Below, piece by piece: positions 26,800 through 38,386 of a stretch of DNA of 64,000 bases. Position numbers and translations under genes: made by a program. Each line of letters begins with the position of its first letter. Position 1 is the stretch's first letter. A model generated the notes under the pieces. It worked only from the letters and a program-made list of their open reading frames with translations, did not search any database and had not been told where the DNA came from. The stretch lies in assembly GCA_023374025.1 (NCBI GenBank), contig SIJG01000037.1:337680-401679 (forward strand). The letters run 5' to 3'. The stretch is from Heterodera schachtii. Its lineage: Eukaryota > Nematoda > Chromadorea > Rhabditida > Heteroderidae.

Positions 26800-26890
26800 T
26801 CGAGAGTTCAGAGAAAAAAACATCTCTCATTTTGGCTTACTATTTCTTTGTCACTGATAATAAAGAAAAACTGAATTTACTTCGTGATGT
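26800..26890 (-). repeat. dispersed repeat, copy 1 (CTCTCATTTTGG family)
   Basis: The reverse complement reads CAGTTTTTCTTTATTATCAG...AAAGAAATAGTAAGCC...AAATGAGAGATGTTTTTTTC and is closely similar to 32600-32690 and more loosely to 55920-56030. Confidence 0.7.
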
Positions 26891-27059
26891 TTAACCTTTT
26901 TTCCTGATGTTAAATCTTCTTCAAATTTTGCATACCGATAGAGAAAAAAATTACGAACAAAATTGGAGGGTTTTTGGGAGCAAAAAGTGGGTTAACTAAA
27001 AAGTTATTCAAAAAACAAAATTTGGAAGCCTCATATCTTTTTTCTAACTCATCAAATCA

Positions 27060-27232
27060 CTTTGCAATTGGTTAGAAAAAGCTTCTTCTTATCAAGAGCT
27101 TTCGAATGATACCAAAATATTTTAGTTTGGTTGGGAAAAATCTTCAAAAATAATTTTCAAAAATGGTCATTTTTTAATTTTTTGGACAAAAATAAATAAA
27201 AATATTCATGTAGCACAGCGGACTCGAACTTT
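27060..27232 (-). repeat. SINE-like repeat with tRNA-like end, copy 1
   Basis: On the minus strand it reads GTTCGAGTCCGCTGTGCTAC (27210-27229), like the T-arm and 3' acceptor of a tRNA, then AT-rich sequence with ATTATTTTTGAAGATTTTT and the motif GGTATCATTCGAAAGCTCTT (27094-27113). The same order of parts is seen near 37.5-38.1 kb. No complete tRNA is present. Confidence 0.5.
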
Positions 27233-27336
27233 CTTCATCGAGACACATCTGAGCAAAAGAGACACGGTGGTTGACGTGAGTTTGTTGGGGAGAGAGCGGG
27301 GAGGGCGCTAATTAACCCCCAAATCCCTTTTTCAGC

Positions 27337-28076
27337 AGAGGAAGGTGATTCTCCTGAACGGAGTTGGCCGGCTGAAGTGGGAGCTCTCACATTCGACCAT
27401 CACGCAGGGCGCTGAACTGGGCAAGGGCGCATTCGGCGTTGTCAAACGTGGCGTCTTCCGCGACCCAACCATCGGGCAGCCAGTGCAAGTGGCCATCAAG
27501 GAGGTGTCGCAGACGAGCACAAAGGCACAAGTAAAACGGGCGGGCAGAAATTGGATTTCATTAATCGGTTCCCCTCCCCAATTTTCAGATCAAAGAGTTC
27601 GAAGCGAGGATCATGCGCCATTTGGAACACAAAAATGTCAGCAAAGGTGTAGAATTGCGGTCCCGACGAAAAATAAACTTTAAAATTTTATTTTTGTTTT
27701 TCCTGGGATGAAAAAATGAGCTGATTACGAATCTGAGCTCCAAATTTATCTCCCCTCCACTTTTTCAGGTTCTGCGCGGCACACGACTCCGCTTCCCAAA
27801 TGTGACGCCGCCTCCGTTTGCGGAATTCATCAGAGCGAACGTTTGGAATGCCGACGGTAAAGTTTTTCGTTTTAACATATTAAAAAAAATAATTGTTTTT
27901 TTCCCCTTTCAGCCCACCGCTATTCAATGAGGGATGTACTCGCCTGGATCGAGCAACACATCGATGAGCTGATCGACGATACCACAGCATCGCGGCACGA
28001 CACGACTACGACTACAACGACGACTCGAAACCGCGGATCCCGGCAAGGCTCTCGGATGGCCCATAGAAGATGGTGA
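27337..28076 (+). pseudogene. Fer/Fes-type tyrosine kinase with its catalytic core deleted
   Basis: Four exons remain. Exon 1 (about 27337-27530) has the post-SH2 linker and glycine loop (GRLKWELSHSTI, then LGKGAFGVVKRG and VAIKE). Exon 2 (27589-27646) has IKEFEARIMRHLEHKNV, the C-helix. Exon 3 (27769-27856) begins at once with the C-lobe end LRFPNVTPPPFAEFI, and exon 4 (27913-28076) holds HRYSMRDVLAWIEQHID and a Thr/Arg-rich tail. The catalytic loop, DFG, activation loop and APE, about 150-180 residues, are absent. Exon 2 ends in phase 1 while exon 3 needs phase 0, so the join is out of frame. Exons 1-2 and 3-4 join correctly. This is what loss of internal exons would leave. WELSH before the glycine loop is typical of nematode Fer-like SH2 kinases. 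A recent assembly collapse is the alternative. Confidence 0.7.
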
Positions 28077-28782
28077 TCAATGTGTCGCTGATGTGTTTAT
28101 ATGTACTTTATGTGTGTTGTATATATGTATATGAGTGTATATTACGTCGCTGTTGTATCAATATTTACTGCATTTGTCCCATATTTCGATCAAATGACTG
28201 TCATATTTGTGTCATGAATAAACGACCATATCCAATATAATTTTAATGGTTGTATAAAAATTTAAAAGATAACCATTGTTTTTACGAATTTTTTGGAGAT
28301 GGAAAAATTTGTACTAATTTAAATTGTTAGGTTGGGTTTTACTAAATCATGCTTCGAGGAGGATTTCATAATTCTCAGTCCATTTTTGAGATATTCTGAT
28401 CACTTCGGACTTTATAGTTTTTTATGAAGCGAATACTTGAATTATTAATTTAAAAAAAATTATTTTTTTAAATTTTTCTTGAGTTTAAAATGACCAAAAT
28501 TTCATTTGATTCGAAATGACACGAGCGAAGATAAGCGCGGATCGATGCACAATCATTTTCCATTTATAATTCACATGTTTCAAGAAATTACGTACAGTAA
28601 ACGATGCACAATTGCGAATTTTAATTTTTACCGGGGAATTCTATTGGATTCCCACCGGTGAGCTTATCGGAGAAAATGCCTTTCCTTTTACCATTTTTAT
28701 ACCAATTAAATGCTAATAAGTGTGCCTAGCGAACAAAAGAACGAAAATGGAGAGAGAGAGAGATTCAAAAGAAACAAATGAT
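28077..28782. other. intergenic, AT-rich
   Basis: Between the kinase remnant and the 3' end of the SRF gene. No gene or known repeat recognised. Confidence 0.4.
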
Positions 28783-31700
28783 TTATGTATAAATAATAAA
28801 ATAATCTTCATTTCCAAATTTGTCAGTCTTCGTCTTCTTTTGCCTCACCACCGCTTCCACTGCTTTTCGTTGTGCCAAAAACGGCAGCAAATATCTGTTG
28901 TACATTGTCTCAACAGTTACATAAGTATGGTTGTGCTCCACCTGTTGGGCTGTGAGATTCGCCGCTGCAAAAGGAAGAAGCCCAGCGGTAAGCAATTGCT
29001 GGAGGGCATTTCCGGTGGCGGTTTCGTCAGAGAAAGGCGGGACGAGGGAAGAGGAGGAAGAAGAGGAAGGCCCAGAGGAGGAGGCGGAGGAGCAGACGGC
29101 CAAGCAGCCCGCTGAACTGTGGCATTATGTGGAGAAAAGGGGTGGAGGGGGGGGGGGGGGAAGGGTTAATTGGGAAAAGTGCGAGGGGATGGCCAATACG
29201 GTGCACAATTCGATTTTGAACCCCCTCCCCCTCCAAAAAAGTGCCATTACTCAGTCGATGTTCGAGCGGCTCACTTTCCATCAGTCGGTCCACTCCCTCG
29301 CCACCACCTCCCGAATTGGCGTCCTCTGCCTCCTCAAAATGGGCGTTTAAGCCTTCTTCCCCTGCCACTTCTGCTGTTCCCTCTCTCTCTTCCGTTGCGT
29401 ACACAACCCCCTGGGGCATTTGATAAAGAATTGGCGGATGTGTCGTTTGTTTGTTGTTGGCGTCGTGCTTTTTGGCATTCGTAAAAGCATGGAAAGGTGG
29501 CGGGTGTACGTTGTTTTTGCGTTTGGTGAAAATTATTTGAGGGAAATTTGTGCGTGGCGGAAGAGGAGAGACAAAAGGGCGAAGACGACGAGCGTTGTTG
29601 GTGGTGATGGGCGTAGGGATGTGATGAAAGGCGAGGAGAGGCGGGAGAGGAAATGGCAGAAAGGGGGGAGATCGGCGGCAGAGGGCGGTGAGCCGAGGGG
29701 AGGAGGGACGAGAGGGGGAAAGAGGGGGACAGCAAGTCTAAATGAGTGGGGGGACACTGTTAATTGATGTTAATTGGGACGAATGAATTTGATTAGTTAG
29801 CACACTTGGACAATGCCAACACTCACTTTGCAAAAGAAGTGGGAGCAGTGCCATCAGTTGGCTTTGGCTTACGCTCGTCTGTTGCTGCTGTGCCCCCATC
29901 GGTCGCCCCCCGCCGTTTTCGCCCTGCGGCGTCGTTTTGTTTGTGTTCCCTTTGGCGGTCGTTGGGGTCGTCCCATTCGCTGCCATTCCCTTCACTTTTT
30001 GTCCCTTCGATCGCTGCCTTTGATCAGCTGCCGCTTTCAGTACCTCCTTCAGCGTCTTCTGCAATTGCTGGGCGTCCATTGTTGTGACAATGCCCGGCGA
30101 CGAGGACGGCGAAGGCTTTTGGTGTGAAGGGAGCGGAAGAGAAGCAGCCCCGGGCTTAAAAGCGGCAGAGTTTACAGGTGAAATGAATTAGCAATCCGTT
30201 GGCCATTCCCTCCCCTTTTTGTTGGCCATTACTCCCCTTTTTTGTTGGCCATTCCCTCCCCTTTTTTGTTGGCCATCACTCTCCCCCTCCGTTTATTTTC
30301 TTCCTTTGATTTCCCACTTTCTTCTCCTCTTTGTCTTCCTTCTCCTTGGCCCTCCTCTGCCCTTTCTGCTGTTGGATCATCGTTCTGTTCCCTCTCTGCC
30401 GGCCTTTTCGTCTTTTTCTTTGCTGGTCCCATTCTGTCCCTCTGCTGCTGTTCCGCTTCTGTCCCAACTTCGTCTCCAATTGCGCCCCCTCCCTTTGCCA
30501 ATTGTACCATTGTCGGCGCATTGTCCGCCGAATTCTGTGAAGCACAAACAACTTCAACATTTCGTTTCACATTGACTTCTTCCATTTAAAGCTTCTCCCA
30601 CTCTTTTCGGTGAATGGAAACAAACGGTGAAAGGAACGAAAGCGAAGGATTGGCCAAACACAGACAAAACGAGAGAAAGAGAGGGGGAAGAGAGAAGGGG
30701 AAGTGAGAGAGAGAGAGAGAGAGAGAGTTAGAGAGGGCGAGGGGGGAGGAGATACAGAAAGAGACAGCAGGGGGGAAGAGCTTCCGATGGAATATATCGA
30801 CGGGGGAACGGAGTTTAGCCGCCGGGGGGGGGGGGGGGGGGGGGTGCATTCTCCCACCGGCGCTGCTGCTCATCCTTCGCGGATTGTTTGTCTCCCGATC
30901 ATTCATTCAGTCGAAGTCGACCGTCCATCGCTCCCCCCCCCCAATCATTGCCCAACTTTCTTTCTTTTTCTCTTTCTTTCTTTTTCTTTCTTTCTCTCTT
31001 TTCATTTTTCTCTTTCACTATTTCGCATCACTTCCGCTTTTGTACAATTTGTATCGTGTTGAGGAATTTGGGCATTATTTGTTGGCAAATGGGAGACGAA
31101 CAAAGAAAGGGAAACGCGGGAGGAAATGGGAAAATCGGCCAAAGGGACGAAAAGGAAAAATTTACGGACGAAAGGGCGACTTCCGTCCCCACCCCAAAGA
31201 AGAGAAACCTTTCATTTCACAAAAAGAAGGAAATTTAAATAATTTAAAATATTTTTTGTTTTAAATCGGAAAAAAGACGACGAAAGTCGGAAAAGAAAAA
31301 TGTTGCCAAAGAGAGAAAAGAAGCGCGAAAAGCGACGAAGAAATGCAAATGTGTCGGCAGAAAGAGACAAAAAAGGGTAATTAGCATTTGAAATCAGTGA
31401 AATAATATGTAAAAGGGAGGAGACGAGGGAGAAAAAGGAGAAAAAAAGAAAACAGGAGAAAGAGAGGAAGAGAAAGAGGAAGAAGAAGAGGAAGTGACAA
31501 ATTGTGCGGCTCCTTCTGCCTCACTCCCTCGCCCCTCTCGCATTTTGTATTTTGTCTCTCTAATTCCTTCACCAACCGTTGTTCCCGTCCCCGTCACCGT
31601 TCCTTCCCCGCTTTCTTCCCCGCTCTGTTGCGGCTCTCCTCCAATTTTTCTTTTTCGCGCATTGCTTCCGTTGCCTCCGATGGGCGAAATGCCAAGGGCT

Positions 31701-32325
31701 GACGGTTCAAAAGTGAATTCGGTTTTGGTTGGCAACGGGTCGACGACTGAAAAGGACGGAGGAAATTGAGCTAATTTAAAGGGAAAAGCCAATTGGAAGG
31801 GCAAAAAAGAAAAGGAAATGGAGGGGGGGGGGAGAAAGAGGAAGAGGAAATAATGGAAGTGAAAGAAAAAGGAAAAGAAAAAAAGGAAATGGGAGAAAAT
31901 CACCAAAATGGGGGGGGGGAGAGATACCAATGGAAATGCTCCATTAATGAGTCTAATTAATCATTATTGTTTTCCCTTCTTCTCTTCCTTCTCTCCCAAT
32001 TCTCTTTTTCTTTTCCTTTTCCCTTCGCCGCTGCGTCCGCCCCTTTTCTCGGATTGGTCTCTCTGTCCGCTAGTGCAAATGCATTAGCCAAAAAAGGAGA
32101 AAAGAATGAAGAGTTACGGTAACAAGTCAGTCAGCCGGCAGCGCAGCAGACAATTTTTAAGGAAGAGAGCGAGAGAGACAAAGAGAGACAGAGAGAGAGT
32201 GTAAGAGAGAGAGAAGAGAGAAAGAGAGAGAGAGAGCGAGAGAGAGAAAGAGAGACAGAGAGAGAGTGCAAGAGAGAGAGGAGAGAGACAAAGAGAGAGA
32301 AACAAAGAGAGACAAAGAGAGAGAG

Positions 32326-32364
<39 letters not shown>

Positions 32365-35054
32365 CAGAGAGAGAGTGTAAGAGAGAGAGAGACAGGAAAA
32401 TGAGAATTTCCTATATAAATGCTTAACATATTACTAAATAACGTAATTAATCATTTAATTGCTTGATGAGGAGAAATATTTTTCTGAGCAAATGATAAGC
32501 AATTGGATAAGTTGAAAAAAGGTATACGCGTTCGAAATTTTTGTTTTCCTTCTAATTTTTGAATTAGAATATAAAAAAGTAATTTGAAGTGATTAGTAAA
32601 TACAGTTTTTCTCTGTTAACAGAGATAAAGAAATAGTAGGCCAAAATGAGAGGTGTTTTTTCTCTGCACTCTCTATTATTGACACATGTCTCGTTTTTTG
32701 AGTCGGTGTTAATTGTTTTAAGTGTTCCCTCACCGTCCGCTGCGTTCAGACACCCCTGAATCAGCTGTTTCCCGGGCTCGCAAAGGATCATTGGCTTCAG
32801 TTTGCTTGTTGCGAATGCATAAACATGCCCTGTTTCCGATGCCACCAGCAGCATCACTTGGGTGCCGGTCAGCGTGGACAGTTCATTGGCCTTAAGAGCA
32901 ATTAATTACCCTGTTTAAGCCGCCACTTCCGCCCACCCCCCCCCCCCCCCCCCCCCTCCTCTCTTCCCAATCGCTCCCCTCTCTTTCTCTTCCTCGCTCG
33001 CTTCTCTCTCCCCTTTTCTGCCCCTTAATCGCTCCCCTCTCTTTCTCTTCCTCTCTCGCTTCTCTCTCCCCTTTCCCCTTTTCTGCCCCTTAATCGCTCC
33101 CCTCTCTTTCTCTTCCTTTCCCGTTCTCTTCCCCCCCCCCTCTCTCTCGCTTCTCTCTCCCCCTTTCCAATTGGCCACCTTTTTCATAATGCCCGTCTTT
33201 CTTTTGCTGAATGTTGTATATCGCCGCAATTTGTTTCCAATGTACTCCATTTTTATCTTTACTCTACCTTAAATCAAATTCGTTCTTGCATTGGTCTGCT
33301 CTTCCTTTTCTCTGCTTTTACCTTTCGTTTTTTTCCCATTGGGCAAAAGTGTCGGCGTTCCCTTTGGCGTTTTGCCTTTTGCTGTTTTTGGTGTTGCTGG
33401 AGAGTCCAATGTGGAAAATGCCGACTGTGATCTGTTGCTTGGGTTGGCATTGGAAGAATTGGCAGCCAAAGTGGGGGCGAAGGAAGTTGCCGGAGAGAAG
33501 AGAACGCCCGAGGCAATGTTGTTCATCTGGGGAAGGGGAATATCATTTGGAGAAAAGGAATGGGCAAAAATGGAAAAAAAGTGAGAGAAAAGAAGAGAAA
33601 GAGAGAGAGAGAGAAGGCAGGGGGAGAGAGCGAGAAAAATAGAGAAAGAGAGAAAAAGAGAGGAGGGAGGGAGAGAGAGAAGAGAGGAGGAGGAGGGGAA
33701 GAGAGAAAGAGAGAGAGAGGGGGGGGGGGGAAGAGAGAGAAAAAGATGAACAGACAGACGATCGACTAATATTCCTTTGCACAAATCACATAATGCATGT
33801 CAAATATGGGATGGAAAGGTAATAAAAGCAAAAAAGGACAAATGGGACAAGGTCCCCCCCCCCCCCTCGTCCGCCCGTCCGTCCGCCTTCGCTCTCTCAT
33901 CCCAATTCCTCCGTCTTCCCTCCGCCCTCCCCGACAGATCATCCGATCCCCCACTGATCCTTCCAATGCTCCCAATTGCCCCCTCTTTCCCCATTCTCAT
34001 CTCATTTCTGTCTCCTTCTGCTAATTATCCTCATCTTTTTCCCCCTCTCCTTCCTCCCTCCCCTCAATCAGTCTCTCTTTTTCTCTCTCCCCTCTCTCTC
34101 TCACTCTCTCCCCCTCACCTTTTCTTTCTATGATTTATCCCCAATTTGACTATGGTCATTATTAACCAAAAGAAAACAGTGACATACAAAAATGAATGAA
34201 TTAGCATTTTGCCAGGTCCGTCTGCTTTTCCCCACCTCATTCGCTCCCTTAAATGCTTCTCCGTCTCCCAACCGGACTTTCCCCCCCCCCATTCTCCCAA
34301 ATTTTCTTATTATTTTCCTCGTCATTCTATGTTCGCCAATTCCCTGCCTAATTAGCCAATTGAGTACGTGAGGAGCAAAGTGAGAGTTGAGAGGGGCCGA
34401 CTGCCCGCCCCTTTGCCCGTCTCATTCTGCGGCACCCCTCGGGGAAATTTTGGCTGTTTGATATGCTCTCCCTAATTGCCAATGGATGCGCCAATGATTG
34501 GCGCCATAATCCCTCCGCCGTTTCCCTATTCTTCGCCAATTGGTTTCTGCTGATCACAAAACATTGGACAAATGGAAGGAATGGGTTAACATTTTACAAA
34601 TCGGCAATGTTTTTTCTCTTCAAAAGGCATTTGGTCCTTTTGCATAAATTACCGTACTCCATTTTTCCCCATTTTTGGATTACGGTAAGATACTGTGGAG
34701 TGGGGCTGCACTCCCAACCAAACAGTTAAATGGTGTTGGGCGATTCGCCCCGTGGTCCCCGCCCGCGTTGCTCACTTCGTGCGCCTCCGCTCGGCCCCTG
34801 CCCTGCTCCTCCTCCTCCTCCTCTTCGTCCTCCTCGCTCTCTTCCTCCTCCTCCTCTTCCAACTCCTCTCCATTCTCTTCTTCTTCCTCCTCCTCTTTCT
34901 CCTCTTCCTTTTTTATCGTTCCTCCCAAATGGGCCAACATTTTCTCCAACTCCGATTGGAGCTGCAAAGTGTCGCTGTTCATTTGTCGTTCTCTTTTCTT
35001 CTGCTCCTTTTCATTCCCTTCGCTTTTTCGTTGCTTCTCTTCCTTCACAAACAT
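28783..35054 (-). CDS. unc-120: Serum response factor (MADS-box), UNC-120-like
   Basis: MADS-box transcription factor of muscle and immediate-early genes. The secure part is 33527-31598. An exon from MNNIASGVLFSPATS (ATG 33527) with Lys-rich KGKTPKGTPTLLPNGKKTKG splices in phase to GRVKIKMEYIGNKLRRYTTF and SKRKTGIMKK (about 33265-33180). After an intron comes ANELSTLTGTQVMLLVASET and GHVYAFATSKLKPMI (about 32895-32715), the complete MADS/SAM DNA-binding and dimerisation core. Exon 31746-31598 follows in phase (VVDPLPTKTEFTFEPSALG), then exon from 30534 (NSADNAPTMVQLAKG). Further minus-strand exons down to 28783 (GIVTTMDAQQLQKTLKEVL; YQMPQGVVYATEE; LTAGLLPFAAANLTAQQ) are probably its activation domain. 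An acidic exon at 35054-34776 ends in a phase-0 donor that fits the phase-0 acceptor before ATG 33527, so it may be an N-terminal extension. The outer limits are inferred. Confidence 0.82.
30195..30285. repeat. short tandem repeat, about 26-bp unit
   Basis: Four copies of TTGGCCATTCCCTCCCCTTT with small changes, in an SRF intron. Confidence 0.75.
32160..32400. repeat. GA microsatellite in an SRF intron
   Basis: (GA)n with periodic interruptions GACAAAGAGAGACAGAGAG and AGTGTAAGAGA. The latter recurs several times, giving a weak higher-order period. Confidence 0.85.
32600..32720 (+). repeat. dispersed repeat, copy 2
   Basis: CAGTTTTTCTCTGTTAACAGAGATAAAGAAATAGTAGGCC followed by AAAATGAGAGGTGTTTTTTC and CTCTCTATTATTG. 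Same family as 26800-26890 and 55915-56035; the CTCTGTTAACAGAG core is itself a palindrome. Confidence 0.75.
32940..33165. repeat. tandem CT-rich repeat, about 67-bp unit
   Basis: Two to three copies of a block beginning AATCGCTCCCCTCTCTTTCT and ending in CCCCTTTTCTGCCCCTT, preceded by a C-run of about 20. It lies in the intron that splits the MADS box. Confidence 0.8.
33590..33750. repeat. GA-rich simple repeat
   Basis: (GA)n, GAGGAGG and a poly-G run, immediately upstream of the first secure SRF exon. Confidence 0.8.
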
Positions 35055-36940
35055 TGAGCTGAAACAGAAAAGTGAAGAAGAAATGACAAAAGTGAGTTAT
35101 TTGCAAGAAAAGTCGAAATGGCAAAGAAAAATGCCAAAAAATGAATCATTTTGCTGGTCGATTAAGTGAAAAGGAAATGCAAAAGGAAGGGAAGTGATGC
35201 GGGGGGAGGGGAAGGCCGTATAAAAGGCGAAGAGTTGGGAGATTGGACGACGGATGGGATTGGCCGGACTGGAAAGGAATTAGGAGGAGGACAAGGCACA
35301 TTTGGCGATCGATCGCCGCCAAAAGGAAAAGTTGTGGGGGAAGAAGGAAGATGAATGGGGGCGGGGGAGGGGGAGGGAGGGGAGCGGGACAGAGTTTGGC
35401 CGGGGATGGCCAATTCGGGCATTCCGAGGAGAAACGATCACAGCAAGCAAAGAATAGATGGGCAATTGTGTGAATGTCGGGGGGGGGGGGGGGGAGAAGC
35501 GCCGTAAATGCTCACTCACCTAACCGCCCCATTTCAGACTGACCCCTCTCTCCCCCTCCCCTCCCCCCAACGTCCTCTCGGCCATAGCTCAGGATCGCTC
35601 TAGGAAAGGCACAGGTTTATTGGGAGCCTTAACGGATTGATGAGAGGGCAAAGGAGGCGGGGAAGGGGCGGGGGGGGGGACGGAGGGCGAGCAATTCCTT
35701 TCGTCGCCCCTTCCCTTCCGTTTTCCCATTTTCGCCCGCCCCCGGAGGCGCCATGTGTCGGTTTTTGGAAAAGGAAAAGCGAAGGAATTCTTCGTCAAAT
35801 GATCCCAGAAGGGAGCATCGAAGCCAAAGCAGCAAACTTTTCTCTTCTTTTGGCTTTGAAGGAGAGCAGCAGCAGAAGACGAATCCAACGAATTCGGAAT
35901 TGGTGGCCAACACAAAGGATGGATTATCACAGAATGCATCAACGAACTGATGGCCCTTTGGGGGATGCCGAAGTGAGAGAGAAGTTTTTGGCACTTTATG
36001 GCAGGAGGACCGATGGGGGGGGGGAAGGGGCGGAGGGGAGGGGGGGGGGAAGAAACGGATGAAACGGGGGGAGGGGGTAATCATTCAACGAAAAGAACAG
36101 AAGTACCAACGGACAGCCCATTTTTGGCCTCCCTTTTCTGATCGTTGTAATGCCATCACTCAAAAGGGGAAAGGGAAGCGAAAGTGAAAATTTAATGGGA
36201 GAGAAGTCATTTAGGGAGCCAAATGAATGGATGAAGCGGAGGCGGAGAGTTGGGGGAATTCGCGTGACTGACAAAGGTAAAGACGGGCGGCGGGCAGCAG
36301 AGGAGCGACGACGACGCCGACTCTTTCCCTCCACTCGCCCAGCTCATCCCCTTAAAGGTGCCCCTTGACGACGTTTTCATCCTCGAACGAAAGCACCCCT
36401 CGCCACTCCCTCTCTTTGGGTATGGTAGCGGAGCTATGAATGGGAGGTGAGTAGGAAGCACCCCCCAGCCCAAACATCGGACTCATTCTCGGGAAGGTAA
36501 ACGGAGGAAGAACGAGACCAGCTCCGCTCCCTCTCCCTCTCCCTCCTCCCTTTCCCCCTTCGTTTCCCTTTCTCCCACCATTTTCTCTTATTCTCTTCCA
36601 TCTTTCCCATTTCCATTCATCACTCATTTCTATGTACTATTCTCTTTCACGGCGACGACCGATCAGCAGCAAAGCAGAAAGGGAAAAGTGGGAAAAAGGG
36701 GGGGGGGGAGAGGAAGCGACCAACCGCCAGTTTGGCCGGCCGGCCCTTTCTTTGCCTTGGCGAGTCCGCCAGTAAGTCGATTCGACGATTTCCCTTTCCG
36801 AATCGAGAGGAACAACAAAAGGAAGAAGCAAATGGAAGGAAATGAATGAGCTAAGTGAAGAGGACTTCCATTTGGTGAGAGAGAATCCCTTCCCTTTCCT
36901 TTTTCTCGGGCGGATGAAAGAAGAGGGAAAGGGAAGAGGA
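35055..36940. other. long non-coding flank upstream of SRF
   Basis: Mosaic of purine- and pyrimidine-rich sequence with poly-G runs (35480, 35671, 36696). A plus-strand segment near 35850-36000 (QRTDGPLGDAEVREKFLALY) looks weakly coding but has no family and no clear splice partners. No gene is called. Confidence 0.35.
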
Positions 36941-36952
36941 AGAGAGGGAGGG

Positions 36953-37150
36953 CGAAGGACGAGGGAGGGGGGAATTGGAAGGAAAAGGGGAAGAAGGAGG
37001 GAAGGAAGCGGAAGAAGAAAGAAGAGAGAAAGGGAAGAAGAAGAGAGGAGGGGGAAGGACGAGGGAGGGGGAATTGGAAGGAAAAGGGGAAGAAGGAGGG
37101 AAGGAGGTGGAAGAAGAAAGAAGAGAGAAAGGGAAGAGGAAGAAGAGGAG
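36953..37150. repeat. tandem duplication, about 100-bp purine unit
   Basis: The block starting GAAGGACGAGGGAGGGGG and including GGAAAAGGGGAAGAAGGAGG occurs at 36953 and again at 37054. The translations are Arg/Glu-rich low complexity and not a gene. Confidence 0.8.
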
Positions 37151-37498
37151 GAGGGCGAATTCTGAGTTGTTCTTACTTTGAGGATCCGAATTTATAACTC
37201 GACCAGAAAGCAACATATAATAATTAGATTATTGTCCATAAAAAGGGTCCGATTGAACTATTTATTGCTTTCATCAAGTCTTTTATATTTTTGATGAAAG
37301 CAAATAAAACAATTTTGATTCAAAATTCTTTTTAAGTTTATCTTTTTTCTTAAAAACAAAAATAAATTTTAAGAAATAGTTTATTAGCAAAAAATGAATT
37401 GGAATAGTGCGCCAAAATGAGAGAAAATGCCCTTGGAAAAATTTTTCCTATTGGCCGGTTTTCTTGAAATTTTGCATAGCCCCGCCCCATGTTTTGAC

Positions 37499-37885
37499 CG
37501 GAACGGGCCAGTTCCGTCTGGCCAGTTCCGTCTGAGCCAAGTTTAGACCATCATAACTTTTTTCTTTGTTGACCAAATCCAACAAAGTTGGTATCATTCG
37601 AAAGCTCTTAACAAGCTCTACCGGCTTCCCAAAAATCACAAAGAAATACCGACATGTAAAAAAGATATAAATTAAAATATACAAAAATTCTGACTTTTTG
37701 GTAATATTCATGTTGCAACTTTTTTATAAGTTGTTCAATCGCTTAGAAATAGCTTATCAAAAGCTTCTAAACATGCATAGCTTTTGAACGATGCCAAACT
37801 TATAAAATTTGACCTACTGAAAAAAAGTTATAATGCTTTAAGCTTGGCTCAGACGGAACTGGCCAGACGGAACTGACCCCTACCG
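37499..37885. mobile_element. 387-bp foldback element with 9-bp target duplication
   Basis: Inverted ends of about 43 bp: left CGGAACGGGCCAGTTCCGTC..., right ...GACGGAACTGACCCCTACCG, sharing CAGTTCCGTCTGGCCAGTTC and TCTGAGCCAAG. The 9-bp sequence TGTTTTGAC directly abuts both ends (37490-37498 and 37886-37894). The interior is AT-rich and non-coding. A 9-bp duplication is typical of Mutator-like elements; the superfamily is inferred. Confidence 0.8.
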
Positions 37886-37939
37886 TGTTTTGACCCCATC
37901 TAGCAATTTTAAGTTTTTTGTTGAAATATAGTTAAAAAC

Positions 37940-38150
37940 AAATCTATGGCGAAATGATTTTTGTTTGGTAGTAAAAGGAAAAAGAGCGGAGGTTCGATTC
38001 CGCTGTGCTACTTCAATTTCTTTTTAATTTTTGTCAAAAATGTAGCAATTGGCCATTTTCAAAATTATTTTTGAAGGTTTTTGCCAACCAAATTCAAAGT
38101 GTGAGATGATTTTACTCTTCATTCTATTTATTTGTTCATCTCTCGTTTTT
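37940..38150 (+). repeat. SINE-like repeat with tRNA-like segment, copy 2
   Basis: GCGGAGGTTCGATTCCGCTG plus TGCTAC at 37986-38011 looks like a tRNA T-arm and acceptor strand. It is followed by sequence matching 27.1-27.2 kb (TTGGCCATTTTCAAAATTAT and TTTTTGAAGGTTTTTGCCAA). No anticodon arm is recognisable upstream, so this is not an intact tRNA. Confidence 0.5.
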
Positions 38151-38386
38151 TACTCGGTGCATTAACTTACAAATTAGTTTTGCGTAAAATATCCAAATGT
38201 CCATATAGGTAATTCCTTGCTCTGATATTAATTTAATTTTTGAAATTTCCTTATCCCCTTTCTACGTATTATTTATCCAATCTTTTCCGATATGTTTTCC
38301 CCGAATTCTTCCCCTTCCCATGACTGCGGGGTTTTGACCCAATTTTAAATTTATTATTTTATCCGTCGGTGTACAAATGTATTCAG

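Noticed and set aside
37986..38011. tRNA gene
   Set aside because: Only a T-arm and acceptor-like strand; no D-arm or anticodon arm upstream.
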